A model generated the notes under the pieces. The model searched no databases, was not told the origin of the DNA, and saw only the letters and a list, made by a program, of their open reading frames with translations. From Bryobacterales bacterium KBS 96 (GTDB taxonomy: Bacteria; Acidobacteriota; Terriglobia; Bryobacterales; Bryobacteraceae): a DNA stretch of 64,000 bases. A program made the translations under genes and the position numbers. This document shows positions 33,976-43,579 of this stretch, in pieces (positions within the stretch are counted from its first letter, which is position 1; each line of letters begins with the position of its first letter). The DNA lies in NCBI GenBank assembly GCA_000381625.1, contig KB906767.1:2706629-2770628 (forward strand), written 5' to 3'.

Positions 33976-35358
33976 TCACTTTGCGCTGCTTGTAAAGATG
34001 TTCAGCGCAGGCAGCGCAGCCGCTGGAAGGTCGGCGCCCAGAACTTTCGCCAGCGTCGGAGCAATACTTCGCATATCGATGTCGCCGACGTTGGCGCCCT
34101 TGCGGATTTCTGGTCCTGCAATCAGGAAAAACGCCCTCAATTCAGGATGCGTCGGCGAATAGCCATGCGTTCCGCGCACGCTGACTTCGCGCACTAGCGG
34201 CCCTTCCAGCGCCGAACCAATGGCAAAACCGGGACGCATATCGACCCAGAATTCGGCGACGGGCGCGCCGCCCAGTTGCGCAATCTGCGCGCGATTCAAT
34301 ATGCCGGCGATGCCGTTTTTCGGGTCCGCCGCGAGACGATCGAGCAACTGTTTGACGCGAGCCGCAGTCGCCTTATCCTTGGGGTCCTTGAGAACAATGG
34401 CGGCAGAACCGCCGTCGAGCCATGGCTCGGCTTTCCAATCGGCGACACCGGACAACGCAAGCGAGTTTCCCTGAGTTTTGAGAGTGATCAGGCCGGCCTT
34501 CACAAATTCCTGGTCGAGATTCAGGATGTGGTCCACGCGCGCAAAGCCGTGGTCGGAGACGATACAAATGGTTGCGGCAGGGTCTTCGTGCCGGATGGCG
34601 TCCTCCAATACTCCCACCATATTGTCGATTTGTTCCAGCGCGGAATTAGCGTCCGCGCTGAATGGACCACCGGCATGCTCCAGGTGATCGAGCGCCGCGA
34701 AATGAAAGGTGAGAAATTGAACGTGCTTTTTACGAATCAGCGCTGCCGCGTAACGGGTGCGTCCCCAGTCTCCGGGAATGGCGTCGTTGAGATCGGTTGT
34801 GTACCGGCCTTCGGACTTCTCCAGTTCGTTCATCAGGCCGGGCGTTGACAGCGCGCGCAACAGCTTCAAGTCATCGGGGGTCATCGCGCGCCAGTATTCC
34901 GGGATCAGATAACGTACTCCCGGAGCGCTGACGCTCACGGGCCAGCTCACGCTTCCAACGACGTATCCGGCATCGGCAGCCGCCTGCCACAACGTGCGCG
35001 AACGGATATCTTCGCTGTACCAATACCATCCGCCGAGGTTCTTGGCATAAGGATCGAATGTCTCATTCGAATAGATACCATGTTTTTCGGGCCATACGCC
35101 CGTGAGCATGGTTGTATGGCTTGGATAAGTGACTGTCGGCAGCACGCCCTGGACACTCTCCGCGTGAGCGCCGTCTTGCAAAAGCCGGCGCAAATGCGGA
35201 ATCTTCAGCCCGTGCTCATCGGCCTTCAACACGTAGTCCGGACGGAGGCCATCAATCGACATGACAATCAGGGCATGATGAGATCCGGACTGGCCGAAGG
35301 CAGCACAGGTAAATGAAGAAAACAGCAGGATAAGCGCGCACAAACGGAGTTTCGGCAT
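33976..35358 (-). CDS. Secreted type I phosphodiesterase/nucleotide pyrophosphatase (NPP-like)
   Basis: 460 aa. A signal peptide (cleavage near AFGQ, residue 23) precedes an alkaline-phosphatase-superfamily fold. MSIDGLRPDY (metal D36) and the nucleophile region LPTVTYPSHTTMLTG (T77) correspond to the NPP motif. ALDHLEHAGG and IVSDHGFARVDH supply the remaining zinc ligands. NPPs hydrolyse phosphodiester or pyrophosphate bonds outside the cytoplasm; secreted Acidobacterial members have unknown substrates. It converges on the DUF885 gene and diverges from the MgtC-like gene. Confidence 0.9.
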   Translation of the reverse strand: MPKLRLCALILLFSSFTCAAFGQSGSHHALIVMSIDGLRPDYVLKADEHGLKIPHLRRLLQDGAHAESVQGVLPTVTYPSHTTMLTGVWPEKHGIYSNETFDPYAKNLGGWYWYSEDIRSRTLWQAAADAGYVVGSVSWPVSVSAPGVRYLIPEYWRAMTPDDLKLLRALSTPGLMNELEKSEGRYTTDLNDAIPGDWGRTRYAAALIRKKHVQFLTFHFAALDHLEHAGGPFSADANSALEQIDNMVGVLEDAIRHEDPAATICIVSDHGFARVDHILNLDQEFVKAGLITLKTQGNSLALSGVADWKAEPWLDGGSAAIVLKDPKDKATAARVKQLLDRLAADPKNGIAGILNRAQIAQLGGAPVAEFWVDMRPGFAIGSALEGPLVREVSVRGTHGYSPTHPELRAFFLIAGPEIRKGANVGDIDMRSIAPTLAKVLGADLPAAALPALNIFTSSAK

Positions 35359-35511
35359 AGTTGAGATGAGATTTGAGACGGAATAGGGAAGAATAGGTTC
35401 AGATTATCGTATGTTACGTGGGAAACCGGGCGAGGCACGGCTCATCGTTAACAGTTCGGTGCATTGCTGGCCGATGAACAGTGAAGCCAAAGACCGCCAG
35501 ACGAGAGAACC

Positions 35512-36774
35512 GTGGACGGGATGATCGCCGCATCGGGGGCAGTCATGCTGCCTCCGGCCGACGCTTCTCTGAAGCTGGCGATTGCGATCGGCATCGGCAT
35601 GCTGGTCGGACTGGAGCGCGAATGGGCGCAAAAAGACCTGGGGACGCGGACTTTCGCCATCACCGCGATGCTCGGCACGCTGGGCATACTCGCCAACCCG
35701 GCTATCGCGTACATCGCGTTTGGCGGAGTTCTCGTCATCATCGCCATCGTCGCCGTCCGTAACGTCGCCGACCGGAAACCGGTTGAAGCGACGACCTCGG
35801 CCGCGCTGATTCTGACCTTTATCCTGGGCGTGTTAGTGGGTCTTGGGCATCACTATACGCCCGTCGCGGCGGCCATCGTGATGACCATGCTGCTCTCGCT
35901 GAAGCCGGCGCTGCTGCACTTCACCGGCGGCCTGAAAGTGAACGAGGTCCGGGGGGCCGTGCTGCTTGGCCTCCTCGGTTTCGTGATCTATCCGGTGCTT
36001 CCCAACCGGTTCATCGACCCTTGGCGGCTGGTCAACCCTCGCGAGGCCTGGCTGACGGTGATTATCATTGCCGCACTCGGATTTCTGAATTACGTGCTTC
36101 TGAAGCTGTACAGCTCGCGAGGACTCTACTACACCGCGATCTTAGGCGGGCTGGTGAACAGCACCGCCACCATTGCGGAACTATCCGGCTTTTTTAACGG
36201 CGGCAAGGACAAAACGGGAATTGCCATTGTGATCGATCTGCTCACCGTCATCGCGATGTTTCTTCGTAATTTGGTGATTCTGGCGATTTTCGCCCGTTCG
36301 GCAATCACGACGGCGGCCTTCCCCATGCTGGCAATGGCGGCGATCTCGATTTTCCTTGTCTGGAAAAACCGGGGAAGCAAAATCGGGGCTACCGAATTGC
36401 AATTGTCCTCGCCCGTGTCACTACCGAAGGTTCTTAATTTCGGCTTGCTTTTTTTGCTGATCAGCATCATCGGTACATTGGGACAGCGATATCTGGGCCA
36501 TTTCGGGTTTTTGCTCGTCAGCGCGATTGGAGGATTGGCTTCGAGCGCGAGCACAACCGGCGCGGCCGCCGTGCTCGCCATGCACGGCAGCGTGACACCA
36601 CAGGAAGCGGGTATAGCGACGGTGTTGACGTCCATGACAAGCGCGCTATCGAATCTGCCGATCATTTACAAGCAGGTTCATCAGCCTGCGCTTGTGTGGA
36701 AGTTGACCATTATGTCGGTCGGAATTGTCTGCGCCGGCCTGATCACGATGCTGGTTTTCATTTACCCGCGGTGA
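35512..36774 (+). CDS. MgtC/SapB + DUF4010 membrane protein
   Basis: 420 aa, about a dozen transmembrane helices. The N-terminal quarter is MgtC/SapB-like (LAIAIGIGMLVGLEREWAQK and LGTRTFAITAMLGTLGIL, 22-60), and the rest is a DUF4010 region (GALVNSTA-like GGLVNSTATIAELSGFF, then GLASSASTTGAAAVLAM). MgtC relatives affect magnesium homeostasis or ATP synthase in other bacteria; this two-domain form has no established role. GTG 35512 is used; an ATG nine bases later is equally possible. Its 3' end overlaps the convergent TPR gene by 17 bases. Confidence 0.88.
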   Translation: MDGMIAASGAVMLPPADASLKLAIAIGIGMLVGLEREWAQKDLGTRTFAITAMLGTLGILANPAIAYIAFGGVLVIIAIVAVRNVADRKPVEATTSAALILTFILGVLVGLGHHYTPVAAAIVMTMLLSLKPALLHFTGGLKVNEVRGAVLLGLLGFVIYPVLPNRFIDPWRLVNPREAWLTVIIIAALGFLNYVLLKLYSSRGLYYTAILGGLVNSTATIAELSGFFNGGKDKTGIAIVIDLLTVIAMFLRNLVILAIFARSAITTAAFPMLAMAAISIFLVWKNRGSKIGATELQLSSPVSLPKVLNFGLLFLLISIIGTLGQRYLGHFGFLLVSAIGGLASSASTTGAAAVLAMHGSVTPQEAGIATVLTSMTSALSNLPIIYKQVHQPALVWKLTIMSVGIVCAGLITMLVFIYPR

Positions 36775-37963
36775 CAGGCACATCGCTCCATTGAGGAATC
36801 GAGCCAGGAGGCGCCTGCCGGAGCGCGTCATTCAGAGCGGTTCTGATCTGAGCGTCGCCGGGATCCCGGAGAAGCGCGTCATGCAGTTCCGTCAATCCCT
36901 CGGTCCAGCGCCCGAGGCGAAGGAGCGCAACGGCGTAGTTGACACGAATGCCGACATGCTTGGGGTTGAGATTCAAAGCATCGCGATATTTTTGGAGCGC
37001 CGCCGCCAGATTGCCCTGTTTTTGGAGCGCCGCGCCCTCATTGTTGAGCTGGATTGCTTTGAGAATATTCTGATTCACCTCGTCACGCTTGCGTAGAAGC
37101 TCGACCAGTTTACGTTTGATGGTCGCCGCCCGCTCCATTTGGCCATCCTCTCGTAATGCCGTCTGCAAAGAGTTCAACGTAGACTGATCGTCGGGATTGA
37201 TGCGATAGGCCGCTTCCAGATGTTCCACGGCCAAATGCACTTTTTCTTGACGAAGGTATTCGGCTCCCAGACGATACTGCGCAACGGCGCCCGCCGGTTT
37301 CAACTGCACCGCGCGTTGTAGGGCAGCGATCGATCCTGGCGCGTCCAGCAGAACTCTTCGGGCGTCACCCAGATCGGACCAGGCTTCGGGAAAATCGGGA
37401 CGGATGGAGACGGCCTGCTCCAACTGCTCCGCCGCCTTGTGTACTTCGCTATGCGCGCTATAGACTTTCGCTCGTAGATAATGCGCATCGGCTGCGTCAT
37501 CGGTATGGCCTAACAATTGGATGGCGCGATCCAGATGCGCGGCGGCGCCCACGAGGTTGCCTGTTTCGAGCATCACGGCTCCTAAATTCTCCTGGGCGAT
37601 TCCGAATGCGGGCTTGATCGCAACGGCCTTCTGAAACGGCGCCAGCGCCGCTTTCGCATCGCCAAACGTGCGATAGGCCTCGCCCAGCGCATTTTGCGCT
37701 TCCGCCGATTCCGGGCGCAGGCGCACCGCTTCCACAAGTTGCGCGATAGATTCGATGCGATCCCCCTTTTCCACGAGCAGGCTGCCTAGCAGCAGCCGGG
37801 CATCCACATCCTGAGGATTACGTTCGACCACCTTTTGCGCTACTTGAATTGCCTCGTCCCGTCTACCGTTCGCCGCAAGATCCCATGCGTGCTCCAGCGT
37901 TGGATTCTGGCCGAGGAGGAGCGTAGCAGCGCAGAGCAAAGCAACAATGAATCGCCAAAACAT
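36758..37963 (-). CDS. Secreted TPR-repeat protein
   Basis: 401 aa. The signal peptide (MFWRFIVALLCAATLLLGQN) is followed by roughly nine tetratricopeptide repeats: ARLLLGSLLVEKGDRIESIA, AQNALGEAYRTFGDAKAALA, AQENLGAVMLETGNLVGAAA, AQYRLGAEYLRQEKVHLAVE, GIRVNYAVALLRLGRWTEGL. It is a likely periplasmic scaffold. The ASPIC gene ends eight bases upstream on the same strand, so these two are a transcriptional pair. ASPIC proteins and TPR proteins are frequent neighbours in Acidobacteria and Planctomycetes. Confidence 0.88.
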   Translation of the reverse strand: MFWRFIVALLCAATLLLGQNPTLEHAWDLAANGRRDEAIQVAQKVVERNPQDVDARLLLGSLLVEKGDRIESIAQLVEAVRLRPESAEAQNALGEAYRTFGDAKAALAPFQKAVAIKPAFGIAQENLGAVMLETGNLVGAAAHLDRAIQLLGHTDDAADAHYLRAKVYSAHSEVHKAAEQLEQAVSIRPDFPEAWSDLGDARRVLLDAPGSIAALQRAVQLKPAGAVAQYRLGAEYLRQEKVHLAVEHLEAAYRINPDDQSTLNSLQTALREDGQMERAATIKRKLVELLRKRDEVNQNILKAIQLNNEGAALQKQGNLAAALQKYRDALNLNPKHVGIRVNYAVALLRLGRWTEGLTELHDALLRDPGDAQIRTALNDALRQAPPGSIPQWSDVPVTAGK

Positions 37964-37971
37964 CGAAAAAA

Positions 37972-39732
37972 CTACGAGAATTTTTGCGACCGTTTAATTC
38001 CCTGCCCCTCGGTCACATGAATGAGCCGGTCCGCGGGCACGTTCGCCAGTTTCTCTACTAGCCCCAGCGGCCAGCGTATCTCGACATCGGCGGCCGTGGC
38101 CGAGCCGAGACCGAAATGCAGCCGGCTGTCGTTGGCCGACAGATAAGACGATTGGCTCAACACTTCTTTTGCTTGTATTCTGCCGCCATAGCGGACCGTA
38201 ACACGGGCTCCGATCGCGCTGCGATTCGACTTTACGCCAGTCAGTTTGACTTTGAGCCAGTGGGCATTCCCCAGCAAATCGTTGCGCAACAGGGACGGCG
38301 GCTCATTTTGATTAACAATCAGAATATCCAGATCGCCGTCGTTATCGAAATCGCCGAAGGCACAGCCGCGGCTGCAGTGACGGGCGTCGACGGCGGGGCC
38401 GGCCTGTCCGGTCAACTCCTCGAATCGTCCTTTGCCGAGGTTACGGAAGAGCAAGCGCGGCGTGTCGTAGGGTTGGTCCGGCTGCTGTCGCAACTCCGGG
38501 TAAATGCCGCCCGTGACCCAGAAGATATCGGGAGCGCCGTCGTTGTCCAGATCCTCAATGCCGATTCCCCAACTGATGAAACGGGTTTCCACGCCGAGCC
38601 CCGAACGAAGCGTCTGATCCTGAAATTCGCCTTTGCCGTTGTTCACATAAACGGCGGGCGTGTCGGCAGCAAAATGTGTCTTCACGATGTGCAGATTGCC
38701 GTCCAGCATGAAATCGCCGATGGCGACCCCCATACCGGCCTGCTCCATCCCATCTTCACTCAGAGCGACGCCTCGCTCGATCGCCTCCTCGGCGAATGTT
38801 CCATCGTGCTTATTTTGAAAAAACAAACTCGGCGTGGAATCGCAGGCAACGTAGATATCGGGCCAGCCGTCGTTATCGAAATCCGCCGCGACGACCGTCA
38901 GCCCGTAGCCCCCATCCACCTTGCCGATGCCGGAACTCTCCGTCGCGTCGGCGAACGTGCCGTCGCCTTTGTTGCGGTAAAGAGAATGTTTGCCATAGGG
39001 CAGACCACGCGGCCCGCAGAAAACTTTCTCGTTGCAACTCGACATATCGCCCGCACGAGGAACAGTTTTCGGATCGAAAAGGACATAGTTCGAGACGAAC
39101 AGATCGAGTTTCCCGTCGCGATCGTAATCGATGAACGTGCAGCCCGAACCGAATCGCGCTTCCGCATTGAACAGACCCGCTTCTTTTGTCACATCGGTAA
39201 AAACGCCATTCCCGTTGTTTTTATATAAAGCGTTCTGAGGGTAGCCGCTGATGAAAAGGTCGTCAAAACCGTCGTTGTCGTAATCGCCGACAGTGGCTCC
39301 GTACCAATAGCCGGTACGGAACAACCCAGCCTTCTCAGTCACGTCCGTAAACGTGCCGTCGCGATTGTTTTTGTACAGGCGGTTCGAGGCATCGCCCGGT
39401 GGATCGCCCCACCGCGAGCCCGTTAGCACCAATACATCGAGCCACCCGTCGTTATCGTAATCGAAGAACGCGCAACCGCAACTCATCGCCTCGATAACGT
39501 AATCGGCGCGCTCGCGATGACCGCTGACGGTTCTCGCTTTCAACCCGGCGCCGCTGGCAATGTCGGTGAACTTGGCATCGAACGGCAGGCCGGACGGCTT
39601 CCCACGAGGAGCCGCCTTCATGCCGCGCGTAGCCATGCCTTGCTTCGCGCCGGGTGGAGCCTCGCGCGCAAACAATTGAGCGGCGGGAAGAGCAAAGATC
39701 CGAAGCGCACTACGGCGGCTGAGAGAGTACAT
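37972..39732 (-). CDS. FG-GAP (VCBS) repeat protein with ASPIC/UnbV domain
   Basis: 586 aa. The N-terminus SRRSALRIFALPAAQLF (5-21) resembles a Tat or Sec signal. Several FG-GAP repeats follow, with Ca-binding DxDxDG-type loops: FFDYDNDGWLDVLV, VGDYDNDGFDDLFI, FIDYDRDGKLDLFV, AADFDNDGWPDIYV, IEDLDNDGAPDIFW, FGDFDNDGDLDILI. This implies a calcium-stabilised beta-propeller. The C-terminal ASPIC/UnbV domain reads IGARVTVRYGGRIQAKEVLS, then FGLGSATAADVEIRWPLG. It probably acts on the cell surface. A TPR partner follows downstream, and an Oar-like receptor lies upstream on the same strand. Confidence 0.92.
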   Translation of the reverse strand: MYSLSRRSALRIFALPAAQLFAREAPPGAKQGMATRGMKAAPRGKPSGLPFDAKFTDIASGAGLKARTVSGHRERADYVIEAMSCGCAFFDYDNDGWLDVLVLTGSRWGDPPGDASNRLYKNNRDGTFTDVTEKAGLFRTGYWYGATVGDYDNDGFDDLFISGYPQNALYKNNGNGVFTDVTKEAGLFNAEARFGSGCTFIDYDRDGKLDLFVSNYVLFDPKTVPRAGDMSSCNEKVFCGPRGLPYGKHSLYRNKGDGTFADATESSGIGKVDGGYGLTVVAADFDNDGWPDIYVACDSTPSLFFQNKHDGTFAEEAIERGVALSEDGMEQAGMGVAIGDFMLDGNLHIVKTHFAADTPAVYVNNGKGEFQDQTLRSGLGVETRFISWGIGIEDLDNDGAPDIFWVTGGIYPELRQQPDQPYDTPRLLFRNLGKGRFEELTGQAGPAVDARHCSRGCAFGDFDNDGDLDILIVNQNEPPSLLRNDLLGNAHWLKVKLTGVKSNRSAIGARVTVRYGGRIQAKEVLSQSSYLSANDSRLHFGLGSATAADVEIRWPLGLVEKLANVPADRLIHVTEGQGIKRSQKFS

Positions 39733-39755
39733 CAGCTTGGAAGAATCAATGTATC

Positions 39756-39790
39756 AGACGACGGAAAAAGCACTCGAAAATCCGTCGTCT
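39756..39790. repeat. Perfect 10-bp stem-loop between receptor and ASPIC genes
   Basis: AGACGACGGA (39756-39765) and TCCGTCGTCT (39781-39790) pair perfectly around a 15-base A-rich loop. It lies between the stop of the Oar-like receptor (39876) and the ASPIC start (39732), both on the minus strand. There is no T-run after the stem, so mRNA processing or attenuation between the two genes is as likely as termination. Confidence 0.5.
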
Positions 39791-39798
39791 ACTTGAGC

Positions 39799-39822
39799 GG
39801 GCGCGGCATGCCGCGCCCCTAC
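39799..39822 (+). repeat. GCATGC-centred palindromic repeat, copy A
   Basis: GGGCGCGGCATGCCGCGCCC (39799-39818) is a perfect 20-bp palindrome followed by CTAC. The reverse complement of 50112-50135 matches the 24-base unit at 22 positions, so this is a dispersed element. A related palindrome with the same centre and a trailing CCTAC occurs at 53446. Confidence 0.6.
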
Positions 39823-39875
39823 CGCAAATGACGGCGCCTCATTCAAGAGAACTCAATTCGTAGTTGCCGAGCGCG

Positions 39876-42800
39876 TCAGAACGTCAACCTGAGGCCAAGT
39901 TCTATTTGCCGTCCGGCTTGGTTTCCGTACGTAGCCGTCTGGCCCGAGAACTCGCCTGTCGGCGAGCCTTGATAGAGCGCCTGACCGAAGTCCGGAGCAC
40001 TTTGCGACGTGTTCGGGTCGCCATAGTTTAACTTGTTCAGCGCGTTGTAAGCCGTCATCTTAAGCTGCGCCTGCACCCTCTCGGTAACGTGGAAGTTCTT
40101 CTGCAAGGTCGCGTCCAAATTGACGAAGCTCGGCCCGACAATACAGGAGTATTGCATGGGATTGGTGCGCAGTACGTAAGTGTTTTCCGGCAGGGCGCTG
40201 AACGCGGCTGGATTGAAGTAGTAGCCCGAAGGCACACTCTGGCATGGATTGCCGGTGACGATCAGATTGCCGAATCGTGGATAGTCGCCGCTAGTATACG
40301 TGAACAGACCCGTGATCTGCCAGCCCCCGATAAGCGCATCGACAGCCCTCGGCGTGCCGGAAAAAAAGCGCTTGCTCTTGCCGAAGGGAAGCTCGTAAGT
40401 GCCGGCCGACGTGATCCGGTGATGCGGCTGGTTGCTGTCCTGCCACTGAAGCTGGTTTTGGTAGAGAGTCAGATCGTTGAAATTGTTGATCTGGCTCTTC
40501 TCTTTGATAAAGATGTATCCGAACAGAAAGTTATATCCCTGGCTGAACCTCTTCTGGAGCTTTACCTCTATGTCCTGGTACTGCTCAGCCGCTCCCCGTA
40601 CACCGATCGTGTAAAGAGGACCATAGAGCGGATATTTCACCAGCAGAGAAGAGAGCGGCACCGTCTGCTGGTTATAAAGCGGCCCGGGCAGCAAGGTTTG
40701 GGACTGGTAATGGTAGAACGGATTCGCCACAGTGTCGCTGAGCTGGTTGGGCGTATATTGCTGCTGGATGCGGGGATCCAGATTGTTCAGCGCCTGGTTG
40801 TAGTGCTGGTTTCCAAAGTTTACAAAGTAAGTCAATGAAGCTACCAGTTGGCCGGGCAACTGATGTTCCAACGTCAGATTCAGCCGGTTATTGTAGGCCT
40901 TCTGAAAATACTGCGGGTACCAAAGAAGCGGCGAGCCTCCCCTCCCGATATTCGATCCGCCGCTCTTGCCGGGGATCGGAACCAGCGGACTACTGGCGGG
41001 ATATGGATCGTTAATGGTCGCCTGGGGCACTCCGTTCAGCACGGGCGCCACATTCTGATATCCGGTCATGCCGAAGAACGGCGGCTCCAGGAAATTGACA
41101 TCTTCAAAGCCGGAGACCGGTGCCGGCGTGAAATTGTATTCGGTGGGAACTGTGTACAGGGCGTAACCGAAACGCAGCGCGGTCCGGTCGTTAATGCGAT
41201 AGGCAACGCCAAAGCGAGGCTGCAGGCTCAATGTAGGCGCATCCCACATTCCAGGATTTTTGCTGTTGGTGAAGTTCCACATACCCGCAAAACTCGTGTA
41301 ATTCGGACCAACGATATTTGCGACCTCCGCCGGCATTTGAGGCGGGTTAGCGGCGATGGCCGGATCGATGGAGTACAGATCCAGGCCACGCGAAAGGAAA
41401 TGATTCGAATCGTGCCAGGCGGTTTCGTACTCGTTCCGGATGCCCATGTTAATGGTGATGTTGCGGCTTACCTTCCAATCGTCGCCGATATAAAATCCGT
41501 AGAAATCGGTAATCGGCTCGGGCGCCGGGCCGCCGACCATCTGCGATTGCTCGTCAAGCGCGCCTAGCAGGAATGTGGCAAACGGATCGCCCGATTTGGT
41601 CAGGTCCGGGTTGTGGAACGTATTCGCTGTCAAGGACTGGTTGAAGAAAAAATTGTTGGTGTTGCTGACGAAGACAGGGCCGCCGCCGCGCCGGAATTGA
41701 AAGCCGTATTTTAGGTAATGGGATCCTTTGGTCTGGCTCACTTGCACGCTAAATGCTTCGGCGGATGGCCGCTGGTCCCAAAAGAATCCGGGGCCTCCGA
41801 AAGCGCTGCCGCCGATGTTTAGGGTGGGGTAGTAGACGGGGACGTTCGGGGAGGCGTCCAGGTAAGGAGCGTACCAGGGATCGTTCGGCCAGATGCCCGC
41901 CCAACCGTCTTTGCCGATGCCTTTCGAAACATAGGCGTCCACCAGGTTGAACCAGTCCCCGTGAAAGTTGACCACGGTGCTCGGACTCACGGCCCAAATG
42001 GCGTCTCCGAGCACCTGGTTCGCAATCCGAAGGCTGCCTGCCGGTTGATACAGGACCGAGTTGTTGGGCGTTGGATTCGTCTGGCTGTCGGTCGAATAGT
42101 AGCGCCCGTAGTAGCCGGAAACGCGCCATTTTTCATTAATGTTGTAGTCAACGCGGTCGGACAAATTGTAGTAATCGGTTGTCTGGATCAAGCTCTTCTG
42201 GTAGTTGTTGGCATGGTTGTAGCCGACACCCGGCACATTAGGGTCGAAAAACGCGCTTGCCAGTTTCGCCGAGAGTGGGTCGAATCTACTTGCGGGAATC
42301 TTATTCCCCCCAAAGGGTGTGCGAATGACTGTGTCCCCAGAGGGCACAATCGTGCTGAAGGGATCGTAGATCGGCCGCAGCGACCCATCGGCAGCCAACG
42401 TTTGGGAAAAATCGCCTTCCCGTTCCAACGAAGTTGGAACCGTTCGCTGATAGCTGCCCGGTGAATTGATCTTCCATTTCTCAATGGAAAAGAAGTTAAA
42501 CAGCTTATTTTTTAGGATGGGATTGCCGAGCGTACCCCCAAACATATGCTGGCGCTGTGCATTCTGGACGAATCTCGTCCGGTCTGTCTCCGCGCTGAGC
42601 CAGGGATAGCGGCCCAGGTAAAACGCCGAGCCATGCCATTCATTCGTGCCGCCCTTCGTCGTCAAACTGATGACACCGCCGGCGCTATGACCCGAAGCGG
42701 CATCGACGCTATTTTGCGCGGCAACCACCTCCTGGACATCGTCCTGGTTCGGCGGATAGCCGGCCTTGTGGCCGATCCCGATGGGATTACCGTCCACCAG

Positions 42801-43379
42801 CAGATTATTCCTGAGGTTCGTATTGCCCAGATCCACGCTGTTCGGCGCCCAGGACTGATACGGAAGAGTCTCGCCCCGGGTATTGATAGCGGCCGGCTCC
42901 AATAGCGTCAGCTTGAACGGATTCCGGTCGAGCCGAGGCGTGTCGTTCGCCATCTTTGTGTCGATCGTCAACTCCTGATTCGTGGAGTTGAATTCCACGG
43001 CAGGCGGGGCCGCTTCTACGGTGACGCTCTGCTGGAGCGTTCCCGGGGTCAGCGCCGCGTTTACCGTGACATCGCCGCCCGACTGAACGGATATATTTTG
43101 CTGAGTGAATTTTCCAAATCCCGCGGCCTCCACGCTAATGGTGTAATTCCCCGGATCGACCAGATCGAAGACGTAGAGGCCGGCATTGTCTGATGTCTTG
43201 GCGGTCTTGACACCGGTGTTGACGTTCGACAGCGTCACGGTGGCGCCTGGCACATTCGCGCCGCTTTGATCGGTGATCAAGCCTCGAACCTGCCCGCGGT
43301 ACGTCTGAGCGAACACGCTGACAGCCAAACATGCAAACGCAGCGATGACCGCGAGGGTCCCCAACTTCCTGATTGTCAT
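39876..43379 (-). CDS. Oar-like TonB-dependent receptor, second copy
   Basis: 1167 aa. The signal peptide (MTIRKLGTLAVIAAFACLAV, cleavage near FAQT) precedes the carboxypeptidase-regulatory-like domain (about 28-115: VRGLITDQSGANVPGATVTL). A plug (about 130-230: DRNPFKLTLLEPAAINTRGE) and the outer membrane barrel follow, ending RQIELGLRLTF with a C-terminal aromatic residue. It is about 60 residues longer than the copy at 23360 and clearly diverged, so it should take a different substrate. It has its own strong promoter. The downstream ASPIC and TPR genes on the same strand may belong to the same surface nutrient system. Confidence 0.92.
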   Translation of the reverse strand: MTIRKLGTLAVIAAFACLAVSVFAQTYRGQVRGLITDQSGANVPGATVTLSNVNTGVKTAKTSDNAGLYVFDLVDPGNYTISVEAAGFGKFTQQNISVQSGGDVTVNAALTPGTLQQSVTVEAAPPAVEFNSTNQELTIDTKMANDTPRLDRNPFKLTLLEPAAINTRGETLPYQSWAPNSVDLGNTNLRNNLLVDGNPIGIGHKAGYPPNQDDVQEVVAAQNSVDAASGHSAGGVISLTTKGGTNEWHGSAFYLGRYPWLSAETDRTRFVQNAQRQHMFGGTLGNPILKNKLFNFFSIEKWKINSPGSYQRTVPTSLEREGDFSQTLAADGSLRPIYDPFSTIVPSGDTVIRTPFGGNKIPASRFDPLSAKLASAFFDPNVPGVGYNHANNYQKSLIQTTDYYNLSDRVDYNINEKWRVSGYYGRYYSTDSQTNPTPNNSVLYQPAGSLRIANQVLGDAIWAVSPSTVVNFHGDWFNLVDAYVSKGIGKDGWAGIWPNDPWYAPYLDASPNVPVYYPTLNIGGSAFGGPGFFWDQRPSAEAFSVQVSQTKGSHYLKYGFQFRRGGGPVFVSNTNNFFFNQSLTANTFHNPDLTKSGDPFATFLLGALDEQSQMVGGPAPEPITDFYGFYIGDDWKVSRNITINMGIRNEYETAWHDSNHFLSRGLDLYSIDPAIAANPPQMPAEVANIVGPNYTSFAGMWNFTNSKNPGMWDAPTLSLQPRFGVAYRINDRTALRFGYALYTVPTEYNFTPAPVSGFEDVNFLEPPFFGMTGYQNVAPVLNGVPQATINDPYPASSPLVPIPGKSGGSNIGRGGSPLLWYPQYFQKAYNNRLNLTLEHQLPGQLVASLTYFVNFGNQHYNQALNNLDPRIQQQYTPNQLSDTVANPFYHYQSQTLLPGPLYNQQTVPLSSLLVKYPLYGPLYTIGVRGAAEQYQDIEVKLQKRFSQGYNFLFGYIFIKEKSQINNFNDLTLYQNQLQWQDSNQPHHRITSAGTYELPFGKSKRFFSGTPRAVDALIGGWQITGLFTYTSGDYPRFGNLIVTGNPCQSVPSGYYFNPAAFSALPENTYVLRTNPMQYSCIVGPSFVNLDATLQKNFHVTERVQAQLKMTAYNALNKLNYGDPNTSQSAPDFGQALYQGSPTGEFSGQTATYGNQAGRQIELGLRLTF

Positions 43380-43423
43380 TGTCTAAAAACCCCAAATAAT
43401 GCGAAGTGACTACAATTGAAGGG

Positions 43424-43452
43424 ACTTTACCACTTGGGCATCGTAATGTCAA
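43424..43452 (-). promoter_or_regulatory. Sigma-70-type promoter of the second Oar-like receptor
   Basis: On the minus strand TTGACA (43452-43447) is followed by a 17-base spacer and TAAAGT (43429-43424), four of six -10 bases. The start codon lies ~40 bases downstream, and a GGGG is the best ribosome-site candidate. The -35 and spacing are identical to the promoter at 26709. Confidence 0.6.
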
Positions 43453-43579
43453 TCCAGAACGGCTGACTCCCGCTTAATTTCTGCTGGCCATCAACCAGCG
43501 ACAGATGCCCCACAGATTTCTCCATTGATATCGAGCACGCTCATGAGATCGTCCGGTAAATTACCGCTTGTGATGCCTC

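Noticed and set aside
38116-39228. Long open frame antisense to the ASPIC gene (370 codons)
   Set aside because: It mirrors the repetitive DxDNDG codons of a well-supported gene; the translation has no recognisable fold.
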